Assembly: GCA_037447655.1 (NCBI GenBank)
Contig: JBBHKE010000190.1
Location: 621,559-685,558 of the forward strand
Direction of reading: 5' to 3'
Source of the DNA: Zygnema cylindricum
Taxonomy: Eukaryota; Streptophyta; Zygnematophyceae; Zygnematales; Zygnemataceae
DNA: 64,000 nt
The notes under the pieces were generated by a model that searched no databases, was not told where the DNA came from, and saw only the letters and a list, made by a program, of their open reading frames with translations. Both the position numbers and the translations under genes were made by a program. Positions within the stretch are counted from its first letter, which is position 1. Every line of letters begins with the position of its first letter. Shown piece by piece: positions 1-9,774 of the stretch.

Positions 1-97
1 AGGTTGACACACGTCCACTTAATGGCCTTATTGTACACATGCCGTACAGAAAAGACATCGGCTGTAGTTTCTTTTGTACCGTAGAATTATTTCATTG
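1..97 (+). repeat. Fragment of a copia LTR
   Basis: The first ~97 bases resemble the U3/R part of the Cop-G LTR around 18690-18790, in the same order and orientation (ACACGTCCA-like start, AATGGC, GCCGTACA, then a TTTGTAC block). The fragment abuts the broken end of the Cop-A reverse transcriptase, so Cop-A is truncated or interrupted here. The rest of this LTR lies outside the window. Confidence 0.6.
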
Positions 98-781
98 GTT
101 GACATAGATTGAGTGATCTGAGCTGATCTGGATATATCCCAGACCGGTAAAAACCTCATCAAGCTTGTTATTCCACTGTCGAGGCGCTTTTTTCAAACCA
201 TAAAGAGATTTAATCAGCCGGCATACCTTACTCTCATCTCCATCCTCCACAAACCCTTCGAGTTGTCGCATGAAGATCTCCTCTTCCAATTATCCATGCA
301 AAAAGGTTGTCTTGATGTCCATCTGGTGCACTTCCATGTCTTCCGCTGCTGCGAGAATGAGAAGTATGCTGACGGAGGGAAATCGGACGACCGAGGCAAA
401 GGTTTCCTCGTAGTCAATTCCCTCGTTTTGTGAAAATCCCTTTGCCACTAATCTGGCCTTGTAGCGCTCGATTGTGTTATCTGGGTTCAGTTTTAATTTG
501 AAAACCCACTTACAACTGATTGGTTTTCGGTTAGGTGGACAATCCACCAGCTCCCAAGTATTGGCTGCCATAATTGAGGCCATCTCCTCATTGATGGCTG
601 TCTTCCACCGGTTTCTTTTTGGACAAGTCATCGCCTCTCCATAAGGGTGAGGTTCATCTTGATGAGATAGTTTTGTTACCTTGTTATTAACCTGTTTTTC
701 TTGCAATCTTTTGCTACTTCTTCTCCCCCCCCTCAAAATCTGAGGTCGGAATAGATGGTTCTCGTGGATTCTTTCGAACAA
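92..781 (-). pseudogene. Cop-A reverse transcriptase, N-terminal half
   Basis: Two adjoining frames (781-290 and 289-92) encode the start of the copia RT: the typical lead-in [41 protein letters not shown] and VHQMDIKTTFLHG, then SLYGLKKAPRQWN and SSDHSIYV. This enzyme would copy element RNA into cDNA in virus-like particles. A stop separates the two frames, and the domain ends before the YVDD catalytic motif, so it cannot work. Close homologues lie at 25541-26458 and 7191-8374. Confidence 0.9.
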
Positions 782-2285
782 TCTCGGCTTCTCCCCTATC
801 CATTGATTCTGAATAAATTTCCACCACGTCTTCCGTTTCGGGTAGAGTTGTCACTGGAGTTTCCATAGCCGACTCCTTTTCGGTATGATTTGTACCTGCG
901 AGAATGTCATGTTCTCTAAAACCTGGATAGTAGGGAAGCTCAAAGTCATCGGAATTTTCTGACTCAAATCTGAATTTTATTGACTTTGTATTCTTGAAGG
1001 GATCCACAGACTTTCCTTCATCCATAACTACTAGATGCTTTACTAAGATTATATCTTCCCTTTTTAGATCATAAACTCTATATCCTTTAACATTCTCATC
1101 ATATCCTAATAAGTATCCCGGTTTTCCTTTAGGATTTAGCTTCCAATTAGACCGATCTGTATCTAGACTGAATACTTGACTGCCGAAAACCTTTAAGTGA
1201 GATATGTCTGGCTTTCGGCCTGTCCATCTCTCATAAGGTGTTTGATCTTTTATAGTTGAAGTTAGAACTCTATTTTTGAGGTAATTAGCATAGTTCATTG
1301 CTTCTGCCCAAAACCTTTTTCCTATCTTCTTATCTAACAACATACTTCTAGCATTATCACTTAGTGTTCTATTTAACGTTTTAGCTACCCCATTCTGTTC
1401 CCGGTTTTTTGGAACTGTCTTTTGGTGTTGGACCCCATATTCCCTCATAAAATCCTCAAATAGGTTAGAAGTATACTCTCCACCATTGTCACTCCTTATT
1501 CTCTTTATTGGAGTTTCATGGAGTTTTTCACTCCATGCTTTATATTGTCTAAAACAATCCTGAGCTTTTGACTTGTTTTTCAAAAAATACACATGGGAAT
1601 ACCGAGACCAATCATCAGTGATAGTTATCATAAATCTCTTCCCCCCCGGTGAGGGCACTTTAGCCGGTCCCCAAATATCTGTGTGTACTAGATCTAGAAT
1701 TTTTTCTCCCTTATAGGTAACTGTTTTAGGAAAGGGTAATCTGTGTGCTTTACCTTGAGCACATCCACTACAATCACTTATATTATCACTCTCACTGAAC
1801 TGAATCCCTTCCACCACTCCCATCTTTTTCATCTCTCTTAACTTATCTAGATTGACATGCCCAAGCCTCTTATGCCACATCATAATGTCATGAACACCAG
1901 CATAATAAAGTTTCTTCGTTTCATTACTTAAAAACAGCCTAAACATCCTATGGCTACCTTTCTCAGCAATGAAATAGACATCCTCCTCAAAACTAGCTGT
2001 AAAGACTCCTTCCCTTTTGCTAGTAAAAAAACCCTTATCATCTAATACAGATGTAGAGATGAGGTTTTTGTTCAGCTCCGGAATAAACAATACATCGAAG
2101 AATGTTACTATAGATGTCTTTCCTTCTACTAAAACTTTCAGATCTACCGATCCTACAAGAGTAGTGGTGACTATCCACCCATCCCCGTAGTCTATCTCGA
2201 CGGTGGGAATCTTTCTTATCTTAGTGAACAGGTGCCTATCCTTACACATGTGCATGGAGGCATGTGAATCTATAATCCTGCCCAC
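714..2285 (-). CDS. Cop-A protease end, integrase and linker (523 aa)
   Basis: This is the longest intact copia frame in the window. It opens with the protease active-site region, here IIDSHAS where relatives have DSGAS. The GAG-pre-integrase zinc region follows (MMWHKRLGHVN, then CSGCAQGKAHRLPFPK), then the integrase core with HTDIWGP and IRSDNGGEY. At the third catalytic position the usual NGVAER is NGVAKT, so the essential Glu is Lys. The C-terminal part has FGSQVFSL, GYLLGYDE and KGYRVYDL, then an acidic linker before RT. Integrase inserts element cDNA into host DNA. The frame is long, but loss of that Glu and the altered protease motif argue that it is inactive. Confidence 0.9.
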   Translation of the reverse strand: MGRIIDSHASMHMCKDRHLFTKIRKIPTVEIDYGDGWIVTTTLVGSVDLKVLVEGKTSIVTFFDVLFIPELNKNLISTSVLDDKGFFTSKREGVFTASFEEDVYFIAEKGSHRMFRLFLSNETKKLYYAGVHDIMMWHKRLGHVNLDKLREMKKMGVVEGIQFSESDNISDCSGCAQGKAHRLPFPKTVTYKGEKILDLVHTDIWGPAKVPSPGGKRFMITITDDWSRYSHVYFLKNKSKAQDCFRQYKAWSEKLHETPIKRIRSDNGGEYTSNLFEDFMREYGVQHQKTVPKNREQNGVAKTLNRTLSDNARSMLLDKKIGKRFWAEAMNYANYLKNRVLTSTIKDQTPYERWTGRKPDISHLKVFGSQVFSLDTDRSNWKLNPKGKPGYLLGYDENVKGYRVYDLKREDIILVKHLVVMDEGKSVDPFKNTKSIKFRFESENSDDFELPYYPGFREHDILAGTNHTEKESAMETPVTTLPETEDVVEIYSESMDRGEAEIVRKNPREPSIPTSDFEGGEKK

Positions 2286-2451
2286 TTCACCTTTGAATCC
2301 ACCGTAAGCACATTTTTGCCTTAATGGAATTTCGACCTCGTTTTCGCCTCCAACCCCTCATCTAAAAGGAACTCATCGTCCTCGTCTTCGGATTCAGCCT
2401 CACGTACCTCGGTTACAAGGGCTTTTTCAATCCTCTCAGTGTACCACCGGT

Positions 2452-3425
2452 CTACCCCTCCTTTAACCGAAGCTCGGTTAGCTTAGTGCACTCTGCCATA
2501 TAGTGCCCCGGTTTCTTACAAAAATGACATAAACCTTTGGGAGCCCTTGGTCCGAACTCATCGGCTTGATTTTTCTGCTCCCTTCCCCCATAGTTTCCGA
2601 CCGATTTCCAGGAATCCTTGCTCCTCCAATTGGTCGAAGTTGCCAAGGCTTGGTCACTCTTTCCTCCCCTTCAGATCTCAATCGTATTCTCCCGAACGAG
2701 AATCATCCCTACCACTTAGTTCCATATCCACCTTAAGTCTGGCTAGTCTTGCACACGGTTGACTATGTTTTTGAACTCATCGGGTAACTTTATCAATAAA
2801 TAGTTAGCCTTTTCTTTTTCACTAAAATCTTTTCCCACACTCTTTAGCTCCATGAAGAGTGTAGCAAGCTCATTGCAAAAATCCAACATTTTCCCCCCTT
2901 TGTATACATATTCGTTAACCTTCTGATCAGCCAACTATTGTTGCTGAATCGTACAACTTCGGTACATCTCTATGAGAGCCATCCACAGATCGGATGCCCT
3001 TTCTACATACAAATGAGGACATGCAAATCCTTGAGTAAGATGGCATAGGATGAAGTGCTTTCCTGCCATATTGTTGAAATCCTAGGTTTGAGTATCATTC
3101 TCCTCTTTCCTCGGAATAGGTGACATGAATCTGAACCTGTTGCTATTTGTGTGGTCAGCTTCTTCTCTGCTCCTTTGTCCACCACCTCTCCTTCCTTTGT
3201 CTCCTCCGTTGAAGATGAACCTGCTTTCTTTGTGAATCTGCTTCCTTCAAACCCTAGAGGAATTCGAATACTTGATGGACGCCCCAATCGTCCACTCACT
3301 ATCCCCCAAAATCTTTTTTCGCATAGAACTCCTATAATCATACTTTCCCAGTATATGAAGCCATTTCCATTAAAGATTAGTACCCTAGAGGGTGGGCCCA
3401 TAACCTGAAACTCTGAGACCTCCAT
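2452..3425 (-). pseudogene. Cop-A gag, broken
   Basis: The frame begins with an ATG at 3423-3425, inside the 5' LTR, and reads MEVSEFQVMGPPSR through the primer-binding site. It then breaks into pieces (3425-3003, 2934-2743, 2646-2452). Visible parts are YKGGKMLDFCNELATLFMEL (copia Gag region) and the zinc knuckle CHFCKKPGHYMAEC (C-x2-C-x4-H-x4-C), which would bind element RNA. Frameshifts and stops make it non-functional. The closest copy is the gag of Cop-B (22567-23540), which carries the same start. Confidence 0.88.
3391..3405 (-). promoter_or_regulatory. Cop-A primer-binding site (half tRNA-iMet)
   Basis: On the minus strand the 15 bases directly after the LTR end read GGTTATGGGCCCACC. 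This is the exact complement of the anticodon stem-loop of plant initiator tRNA-Met (GGUGGGCCCAUAACC), not of its 3' CCA end. It implies priming from a cleaved 5' half tRNA, as known for Drosophila copia and yeast Ty5. The site is also in-frame gag coding sequence (VMGPP). Confidence 0.85.
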
Positions 3426-4473
3426 AAGTCCTCAGAGTGGACAGCTTCTAATAAGCCTCTACGATAACCCTGAACCCTTTGTGTTTCAGCAAGAACAACT
3501 GCCACCCTGGCAAACAAAAACTCTGACCAACTTCACCCTTGTGAAGGGAAGACTCCCTTGAGTGGATAGCAAAAAGAATCTCTGTATTTGCTCCCCTAAG
3601 CAGTAAGTTATGGAGGGTCAAAGTTGACCTTTTGTATTGAAGCTCTCTGGGAGAGAGTGTCCTATCTCCTAATTTTTCTAAGTCCTATCTCTCTCACAGA
3701 TTATATCTACTGATGTATGGAGCCAATCAGATAACACAGCCGTACAAAAAAGTACAGGTGCCGGTATACTTTCTGTACGAACACTGTACGACATTGCCTA
3801 AATTTCGACACGTGGTATATCCGGATTCGCTCCCTTAATCCTCGGAGATGCCGCGATCCAATGTCATTCCGCCACGTGTCATCCGATGTGGCGATGACCA
3901 AAAACTGCCCAAATCCTCTTCCACGATCTCGGCGTTTAATTCCGGCCGTACGATTAAATTCACATTTAATCATAGCCGTAATAAATACATACGCGGTATT
4001 CATTTCGCTAAAGAAATAAATGCGAAGTATTCGTTTCTTATCCGTACTGTAATCCGTACTTTAACATTAATGGATCTATGTCTTCCGTAAACACTTTCAG
4101 TTAAATGAATAATCCTACGTGTTACTGTTTAACTAATTATCAAACCCTATAGTACGTTACATTAGGTCTAGACTTAACGGATAAGGCTACCGGCTATTAG
4201 CAGCTTACCGTCCGGCAGGTACTAGGATCAAATCTTGGAGGCATCACATATTCTTTTAGTAAATAAACCCCTAATGGTAAATAAACTAATATTTATATCT
4301 CGTAAACCTTTGGATAGCCTAGGTAGCCATGGCTCTAGCTTCCTCTCCAATTTCTCAGTGATTGCGACAAGTTTGAGAGTTGGAGAGAGAAGTTAGAGGG
4401 CAACTGCCTCGGCTTCTTTCTATATTTCTATTTAGACCTAGAAAATACTTTAAAAGGACCATTAATTTCTACA
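3406..4473 (-). repeat. Cop-A 5' LTR
   Basis: Runs from TGTAGAAATT (minus strand, at 4473) to GAGTTTCA (at 3406), with TG...CA ends. It is homologous along its length to both LTRs of Cop-B. It contains GTAC-rich short motifs (for example CCGTACAAAAAAGTACAGG near 3740), an antisense tRNA-like module and, near its end, the gag start codon. Confidence 0.88.
4166..4257 (+). other. tRNA-like Pol III-type module in Cop-A LTR
   Basis: Antisense to Cop-A. An A-box-like segment (TAGACTTAACGGATAAGGC, 4169-4187) is followed by a T-arm/B-box-like segment (GGATCAAATC, from 4225) and a TTTT run at 4254-4257. The D-arm resembles plant tRNA-Arg. The acceptor stem does not pair, so this is not a functional tRNA gene. 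The same layout recurs in the other LTRs of the family. Confidence 0.6.
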
Positions 4474-4876
4474 CTTCGGTTGGGGGGAAGAAGTACATGC
4501 TGACAATTACTAATGATTAGTCTAGATATTTTAGAGTATACATTCTAAAAACTAAGTATGAAACACCAAAGTACTTCAAAGAATACCAAGCTTGGAGTGA
4601 GAAGTTGCACGGAACCCCCATTAAGCGAATAACGAGTGATTATGGGGGAGAGTACACCTCTAACCAGTTTTAGGAATACTTCAGAGATGAGGGAGTTCAG
4701 CATCAGAAAACTGTACCAAAAAATCCAGAACAAAATGGGGTAGCATTGTTCAACCAGACTTTGGGAGATAGTGTGTGTAGTATGTTGGCTGATAAGAAAA
4801 TAGAAAGAAGATTTTGGGCAAAAGCCATGAACTGTGCCAATAACATTAAGAATAGAGTCCTCACTACAGTTGTACT
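4474..4876 (+). pseudogene. Cop-D integrase fragment
   Basis: A plus-strand copia integrase core with in-frame stops: VGGKKYMLTITND, YFKEYQAWSEKLHGTPIKRI, GGEYTSNQF, VQHQKTVPKNPEQNGVA, MLADKKIERRFWAKAMNCAN and IKNRVLTT. The third catalytic Glu region is damaged (NGVALFNQ). On the left it is cut by the Cop-A LTR. On the right it joins, within a few bases of 4876, a gag fragment on the opposite strand. It is most like Cop-E and Cop-G. Confidence 0.85.
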
Positions 4877-4878
4877 CG

Positions 4879-5545
4879 TTACACTATGTTTTCATACTCC
4901 TTAGGGTCCTTCATGATGAGAGTGTTAACTTTCATTTTCATTGTGCTTGTCCATCCGGCACTCTCCATCTCTTTATAAAGTAAAGAGAGATCATTACAAT
5001 AACCTAATATCTTCCCTCCTTTGTAAGTATTACTCCCGAACCTTTGCTCAACCAGCTGGAGCTCTTGAATGATACTAGCTCTATAGATCTCCACTAAAGT
5101 CATCCACAACTTCTTGGCCTTGAAGATGTGAAGATGAGAGGTCGCCAAAGCTTCAGTGACGTGCCTCTGAATGAAATACCTTGCATTCATGTTGGTGTAC
5201 TCCCACATTTGAATATCGTTTTCCTCGGTCTTCCCGACCACCGCTCCGGGTGCAGTGCAAATAAGAGTAAGAGGTGTCTCTTTTCCTTTCCCCTTTTTGG
5301 ACACACTGCTATCCCCATCGTCTCTCTCCTGTGTTGGAGTAGATGATACTGCAGAAAAACCTCACTTCATCAAACCGTGGTGGGGTCCCTCGAGATGGAT
5401 GTTTCACTCGTCCACTGACGATACCCCATTATCGTTTTTTACACAATGCCCCTGTCATCATGGCTTCCTAGTAAATGAACCCAGATTCGTTGAAGATGGG
5501 CACCCTAGAGGGTGGGCCCATAACCTTCAATTCTGTGTCCGCCAT
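4879..5545 (-). pseudogene. Cop-D' gag fragment
   Basis: The start codon at 5543-5545 lies in the adjoining LTR and the frame reads MADTELKVMGPPSR through the primer-binding site, with a stop soon after (FIY then TAG). The longer 5304-4879 frame has the Gag core: VGKTEENDIQMWEYTNMN, YFIQRHVTEALATSHLHI, LWMTLVEIYR, YKGGKILGYCNDLSLLYKEM and MKVNTLIM. The zinc knuckle and all of pol are missing, because the sequence switches to a plus-strand integrase fragment just left of 4879. Confidence 0.85.
5511..5525 (-). promoter_or_regulatory. Cop-D' primer-binding site (half tRNA-iMet)
   Basis: Identical 15-base complement of the initiator tRNA-Met anticodon arm, directly after the LTR end. Its position shows that the LTR at 5526-6524 acts as 5' LTR for Cop-D' as well as 3' LTR for Cop-E. 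Confidence 0.85.
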
Positions 5546-6524
5546 TGGATCACTGAATTCAGGAAGCCTCTAAATAGCTTTTAGTTAGCCCTCTTTCAAT
5601 TTGGATCATTGTTACCCAAGCAGGCAAATAGACAATCTAACAACAACCCTGTGCAGTCTAGACTCCCCTGAGTCCACAGCAAAAAGAATCACTGAAAATG
5701 CTCAACCAGGCAATTAATTATCAAGTGGCAAAGATGCCAATATTTATAAAAGTTTGTTGGGAGAGAGGCGGCTACCTCCTCAATCCTCTACGTCCTAAAC
5801 CCCTCTCACAACCCCTATCTAGTGATGTACAAACCAATCAGAAGACTGTATAGTACAAAAAGGTATTACGGCTGATGTACTTTCTCTACGGCTGGTGTAT
5901 GACAAGGCCATGGAGGGGATGTCTGTCTCCTTCGGACTTGTCCTTATGCTCCTTGGGATTCCCGCTTCCCAATGATATCTTGCCACGTTTCGACAGGTCA
6001 TGTCACATCTGAAAACCGCCTAGACGGCCACTCCGAGATCTTGGCGATGATGCGGGCCGTCGGATCTAAACCGGCTTTTAATGTTCGCCGTCGAAAATAA
6101 CAAATGTCTGGTACATTTGTTTCGTGCGCACTAAACCTCAACTAGTTCGTATGTCCTTAATTTGGTATTTCGTTAATCGGATTAGTGATGTAGCTAATGT
6201 TTAAATAGCTATTAAACCCTATAAATCCTAACGGACTACTACAACAGATTGGTAAGAGCTGACGGCTACGCCTCACTCTGCTGGTCGGATGTTCGAGTCC
6301 TGCCGGACTCAACCTTTTTGTTGAGAGTGACTTAGGTCACTCTTTAGTCCTACCTATAGAGCTCAGGCAGCCATGGCTCCACCGCCCTCTTTCTCGTTCA
6401 GTGACTACAACAAGTATGGGGGCTAGAGAGAGAAGGTGGAGGCAGGCTGCCTGTGATTTTCTTTTAGCTATTTTAACTAATTAAGACTTAGAAAATACCT
6501 CCCCTAAATCTAGTGATTTCAACA
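5526..6524 (-). repeat. LTR shared by Cop-E (3') and Cop-D' (5')
   Basis: Begins at 6524 with TGTTGAAATC after a polypurine tract (AAAATAAGGGGAG on the minus strand, about 6525-6537) and ends at 5526 next to the primer-binding site. The last bases are GAATTGAA where relatives have CA. It is homologous to the outer parts of the Cop-E 5' LTR and to the Cop-G 3' LTR. One LTR serving two internal regions is typical of unequal recombination between elements. Confidence 0.85.
6239..6319 (+). other. tRNA-like module in shared LTR
   Basis: The A-box-like ACAGATTGGTAAGAGC follows the pattern of the tRNA D-arm. The B box GTTCGAGTCC (6291-6300) matches the Pol III consensus closely, and TTTTT follows at 6315-6319. 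It lies antisense to the retroelement. The acceptor ends do not pair, so it is a tRNA relic or a Pol III promoter rather than a tRNA gene. Confidence 0.65.
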
Positions 6525-6537
6525 CTCCCCTTATTTT

Positions 6538-7173
6538 CTAGTCTATTTTTAGTTCCCCTTTAAAGCCACACTTTTCTCTACAATATTTTAACTTGGGAGA
6601 GGGCACTAGTTTCGTCATCATATAACCCACCATATCCCCATCACTCCTATACACCAAATTCACAATTTTGTTTTTAACCTTTTCCCTCACAAAACTCAAT
6701 CTTATATCCATATGCTTATCCTTGAAATGATGTTTTGGATTGGCTGCAGTTGCAATTGCTACCTGATTATCACAAAACACTTCATGCACTCCCTTCTTCA
6801 TATACCCTAGTTCTTGAAATAAAGACTTGACCCACATCAGCTCTTTCACAGCAGAAAAAGAGGCCATGTACTGAGCCTCCATAGTGGACTGAGCAACCAC
6901 CTTTTGTTGCTTGCTACTCTAACAGCAAGCACCTTCCCCCACATATAACACATACCCAGAAGTGCATCTTCTCATAGGTGCATCCCCATAACTAGCATCA
7001 CTCGAAGTAGTGATGTGAGTGTGCTCCCCTCCCAAATGCAACCATAAATTCCTAGTTCCCACAAGGTATCTCATAACTCTCTTGGCTGCCTCCCAATCTT
7101 TCTTCCTAGGATCATTAAGACTCCTACTCAGGACCCCAACTGCTGCTGCTATATTCGGTCTGGTACATTTCAT
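6538..7173 (-). pseudogene. Cop-E RNase H
   Basis: Two frames (7173-6919 and 6900-6538) give MKCTRPNIAAAVGVLSRSL, KRVMRYLVGTRNLWLHLGG, SDASYGDAPMRRCTSGYVL, then VVAQSTMEAQYMAS, LMWVKSLFQELGY, VFCDNQVAIA, PKHHFKDKHMDIRLSFVREK and the terminal MVGYMMTKLVPSPKLKYC. RNase H removes RNA from the hybrid during cDNA synthesis. A single stop after GEGACC separates the halves. The C-terminus ends at the polypurine tract, as in Cop-B and Cop-G. Confidence 0.9.
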
Positions 7174-7190
7174 AAAGTAAATTAAACTTC

Positions 7191-8374
7191 TTAAACCTGT
7201 TTGTAAGGAATAGACTTCATAAACTGTCTTTCTTTTGGTCTCATCTGATCATCTAAGATTATCGCTCCTCCTTTTACACTTCCATCACTTACTTTCTTCA
7301 AGTCCATGGGTGTGGTACAAGTGTTTGCCTTTTCCATATGGAATATCTCAAGCATATTTCCTATAGCTTTTTTCTGAGTAAGTCTGATTATTCTCTTCCC
7401 TCTATCTCTTTCCGATTGAATCCCCAAGATGTATTTGGTTTCCCTTAAATCCTTCATGTCAAATCTGCTTTTAAGATCTTTCTTTAACTTATTGATCTTT
7501 TGGATAGACTTACTTAACACCAGCAAATCATCCACATAAATTGCAATAAAAATCACACCATTCTCATCCTCAAACATATAAATAGAATGGTCATAACTAA
7601 TCCGAATATATCCCAGACCGGTGAGAAACTCATCTAGTTTCTTGTTCCATTGTCTAAGAGCCTGCTTCAGTCCATATAAGGACTTTATGAGCCTGCAAAC
7701 TTTGCTCTCTTCTCCTTCCTCTATAAATCATTCTAGTTGTTGCATGAAGATTTCTTCCTCTAGTTCACCATTGAGGATAGCAGTCTTGATATCCATCTGG
7801 TGTATTTCCATGTCTTCGGCTGCTGCTAGATTAAGGAGAATCCTTATTGATGTGAATCGAACCACCGGAGCAAAGGTCTCCTCATAATCTATCCCCTCTT
7901 TTTGGGTGAACCCCTTTGCTACCAACCGAGCCTTATATCTCTCAATGGTATTATCTGGGTTTAGTTTCAATTTAAATACCCATTTGAACCCGATAGGTTT
8001 TCTTTTGGAGAACAATCCACCAGCTCCCAAGTATTAGCTTCCATGATGGAAGCCATCTCATCATTTATGGCTCTGACCCATCGCTCTTTCTCCAGACTGT
8101 CCATTGCCTCCGAGTATGACCGAGGCTTATCTGGGTGAGATAGGTTCGTTACCTTGTGAGCAACCTGTTTTTCTTGTAGTCTTTTGTTGCTCGTGTGTCC
8201 TCCCTCAAAGTCTAAAGCTTGAATGGAGGGAAGTCTCGTGTTCCCCCTTACAGTCTCATCGGCTCCCTTTTGGCTCCTTTTCCTCTCTCTCCTCAAAGTG
8301 TGTAGAAATGTGAGGAGATTATGGTATATCTCCCCCATCGTGGATCTCCCGTGAATCTGCAAGCACGTTTTCAC
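7191..8374 (-). pseudogene. Cop-E reverse transcriptase
   Basis: Pieces 8374-7967, 8030-7728 and 7577-7191 cover a complete copia RT: the linker with [57 protein letters not shown], then after a gap VIFIAIYVDDLLVLS with an intact YVDD site, MKDLRETKYILGIQ, and the connection to RNase H. At least one frameshift (near 8000) and a stop break the frame. Catalytic residues are better kept than in Cop-B, where YVDD is NVDD. Confidence 0.9.
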
Positions 8375-8395
8375 TTGTATTCCTTCTGGGAAGAT

Positions 8396-9389
8396 CTAAG
8401 TCTTCCTCACTCTTGTAGTCAAAACTGATTCTGATTTTCTTAGTGTATTAAAAGGGATCAAATGACTTTTTTCATCCATGACAACTAGATGTTTTACTAG
8501 AATGCTATTTTGTTTATCCAAGTCATAGACTCTATATCCCTTGACATCCTCATCATATCCCACAAAATATCTCGGTTTCCCTTTAACATCTAGTTTCCAG
8601 TTTTTCTTATCTGTGTCAAGACTGTAAACTTGACTACCGAATACTTTCAAGTGAGACATATCCGGTTTCCTTCCAACCCATCTCTCATAAGGTGTCATTC
8701 CTTTAACGCATGTAGTGAGGACTCTATTCTTAATGTAATTAGCACAATTCATGGCTTCTGCCCAAAATCTTCTTCCTATTTTCTTATCTGCAAACATACT
8801 ACACACACTATCTCCCAATGCCCAGTTCAACCTTTCAGCTACCCCATTTTGATTTGGATTATTCGGTACAGTTTTTTGATACTGAACTCCCTCATCTCTT
8901 AAGTATTCTTCAAACTAGTTAGAGGTATACTCTCCCCTATTATCACTCCTTATTCGCTTAATGGGGGTTCCGTGCAACTTCTCACTCCAGGCTTGGTATT
9001 CTTTGAAGTACTTTGTTGTTTCAAACTTTGTTTTTAGGAAGTAGACTCTAGAATATCCGAACCAATCATCAGTAATTGTCAGCATATACCTCTTCCCCCA
9101 ACCGAAGGTACTCTTGCTGGTCCGTAGATATCTGTGTGGACCACATCTAGTACCTTATCACCTCTATTCGTGGCATTTTTGGGAAAAGGGAGTCTGTGAG
9201 CCTTACCTTGGGCACAACCACTACAATCTTCCATCATTTCATTATCTCCAAACTGAATTCATTCTACTACACACAGCTTCTTCATTTCCCTCAGCCTATC
9301 ACAATGCACATGCCCCAACCGCTTATGCCAGATCATCAAGCTCAGGACACCACCATAGTAAGCACTCTTATTTTCATTGCTCAGGTTAA
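8396..9389 (-). pseudogene. Cop-E integrase
   Basis: The minus strand encodes the GAG-pre-integrase and integrase regions with many stops. The best-preserved piece (8830-8396) has FADKKIGRRFWAEAMNCANY, IKNRVLTT, TPYERWVGRKPDMSHLKVFG, NWKLDVKGKPRYFVGYDE and KGYRVYDL. The core upstream (9389-8900) is recognisable only by comparison with Cop-G, whose plus-strand copy is at 15335-16177. Confidence 0.82.
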
Positions 9390-9402
9390 GCCTAAACATT
9401 CT

Positions 9403-9730
9403 TTAGCTACCCTTATATGCTGTGAAGTTCACTTCATCTCCGTACTTAGCTCTAAAGACTCCCTTTCTAGTGAAGGTATCAAAGTTCTTGTCATCTAATA
9501 CAGAAGTAGACACAAGATTTTTACTCATTTGAGGAATGTGGAGCACATCTGAGAAAGTGAGTATAAATGTCTTACCTTCCACTATAACTTTCCAATCTAC
9601 CGAGCCCACTAGATCTGTGGTAACTACTCTCCCATCCCCATACTTTATTTCTATAGTAGGGATCTTTCTTAGCTTAGTGAAAAGGTGCCTGTCACCGCAC
9701 ATATGCATTGATGCTCCTTAATCGATGATC
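9403..9730 (-). pseudogene. Cop-E protease
   Basis: The aspartic protease, which matures Gag-Pol, is seen as WIID followed by a stop in the Ser codon of the active site, then GASMHMCGDRHLFTKLRKI, VTTDLVGSVDWKVIVEG, FSDVLHIPQMSKNLVST and KGVFRAKYGDEV. The stop at the DSGA active site alone would abolish a Gag-Pol product. Confidence 0.85.
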
Positions 9731-9774
9731 CATCCTTCCTCTAAAGCTTCCCGAATGGCTCCAAAAGCACACTT

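Larger units (their letters stand above)
98..4473 (-). mobile_element. Cop-A: Ty1/copia retrotransposon, 3' truncated
   Basis: Reading leftward it has a 5' LTR (3406-4473), a primer-binding site (3391-3405), gag, protease/integrase and the first half of reverse transcriptase, the copia order. The RT palm motif, RNase H, polypurine tract and 3' LTR are missing because the element stops at about base 98 against an LTR fragment. The outer LTR edge at 4473 is followed directly by an integrase reading frame of opposite strand, so Cop-A inserted into an older element. Confidence 0.85.

Noticed and set aside
6239-6319. Functional tRNA gene
   Set aside because: B box and T-run are good, but the acceptor stem does not pair and no clear anticodon arm is present. 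Called a tRNA-like module instead.
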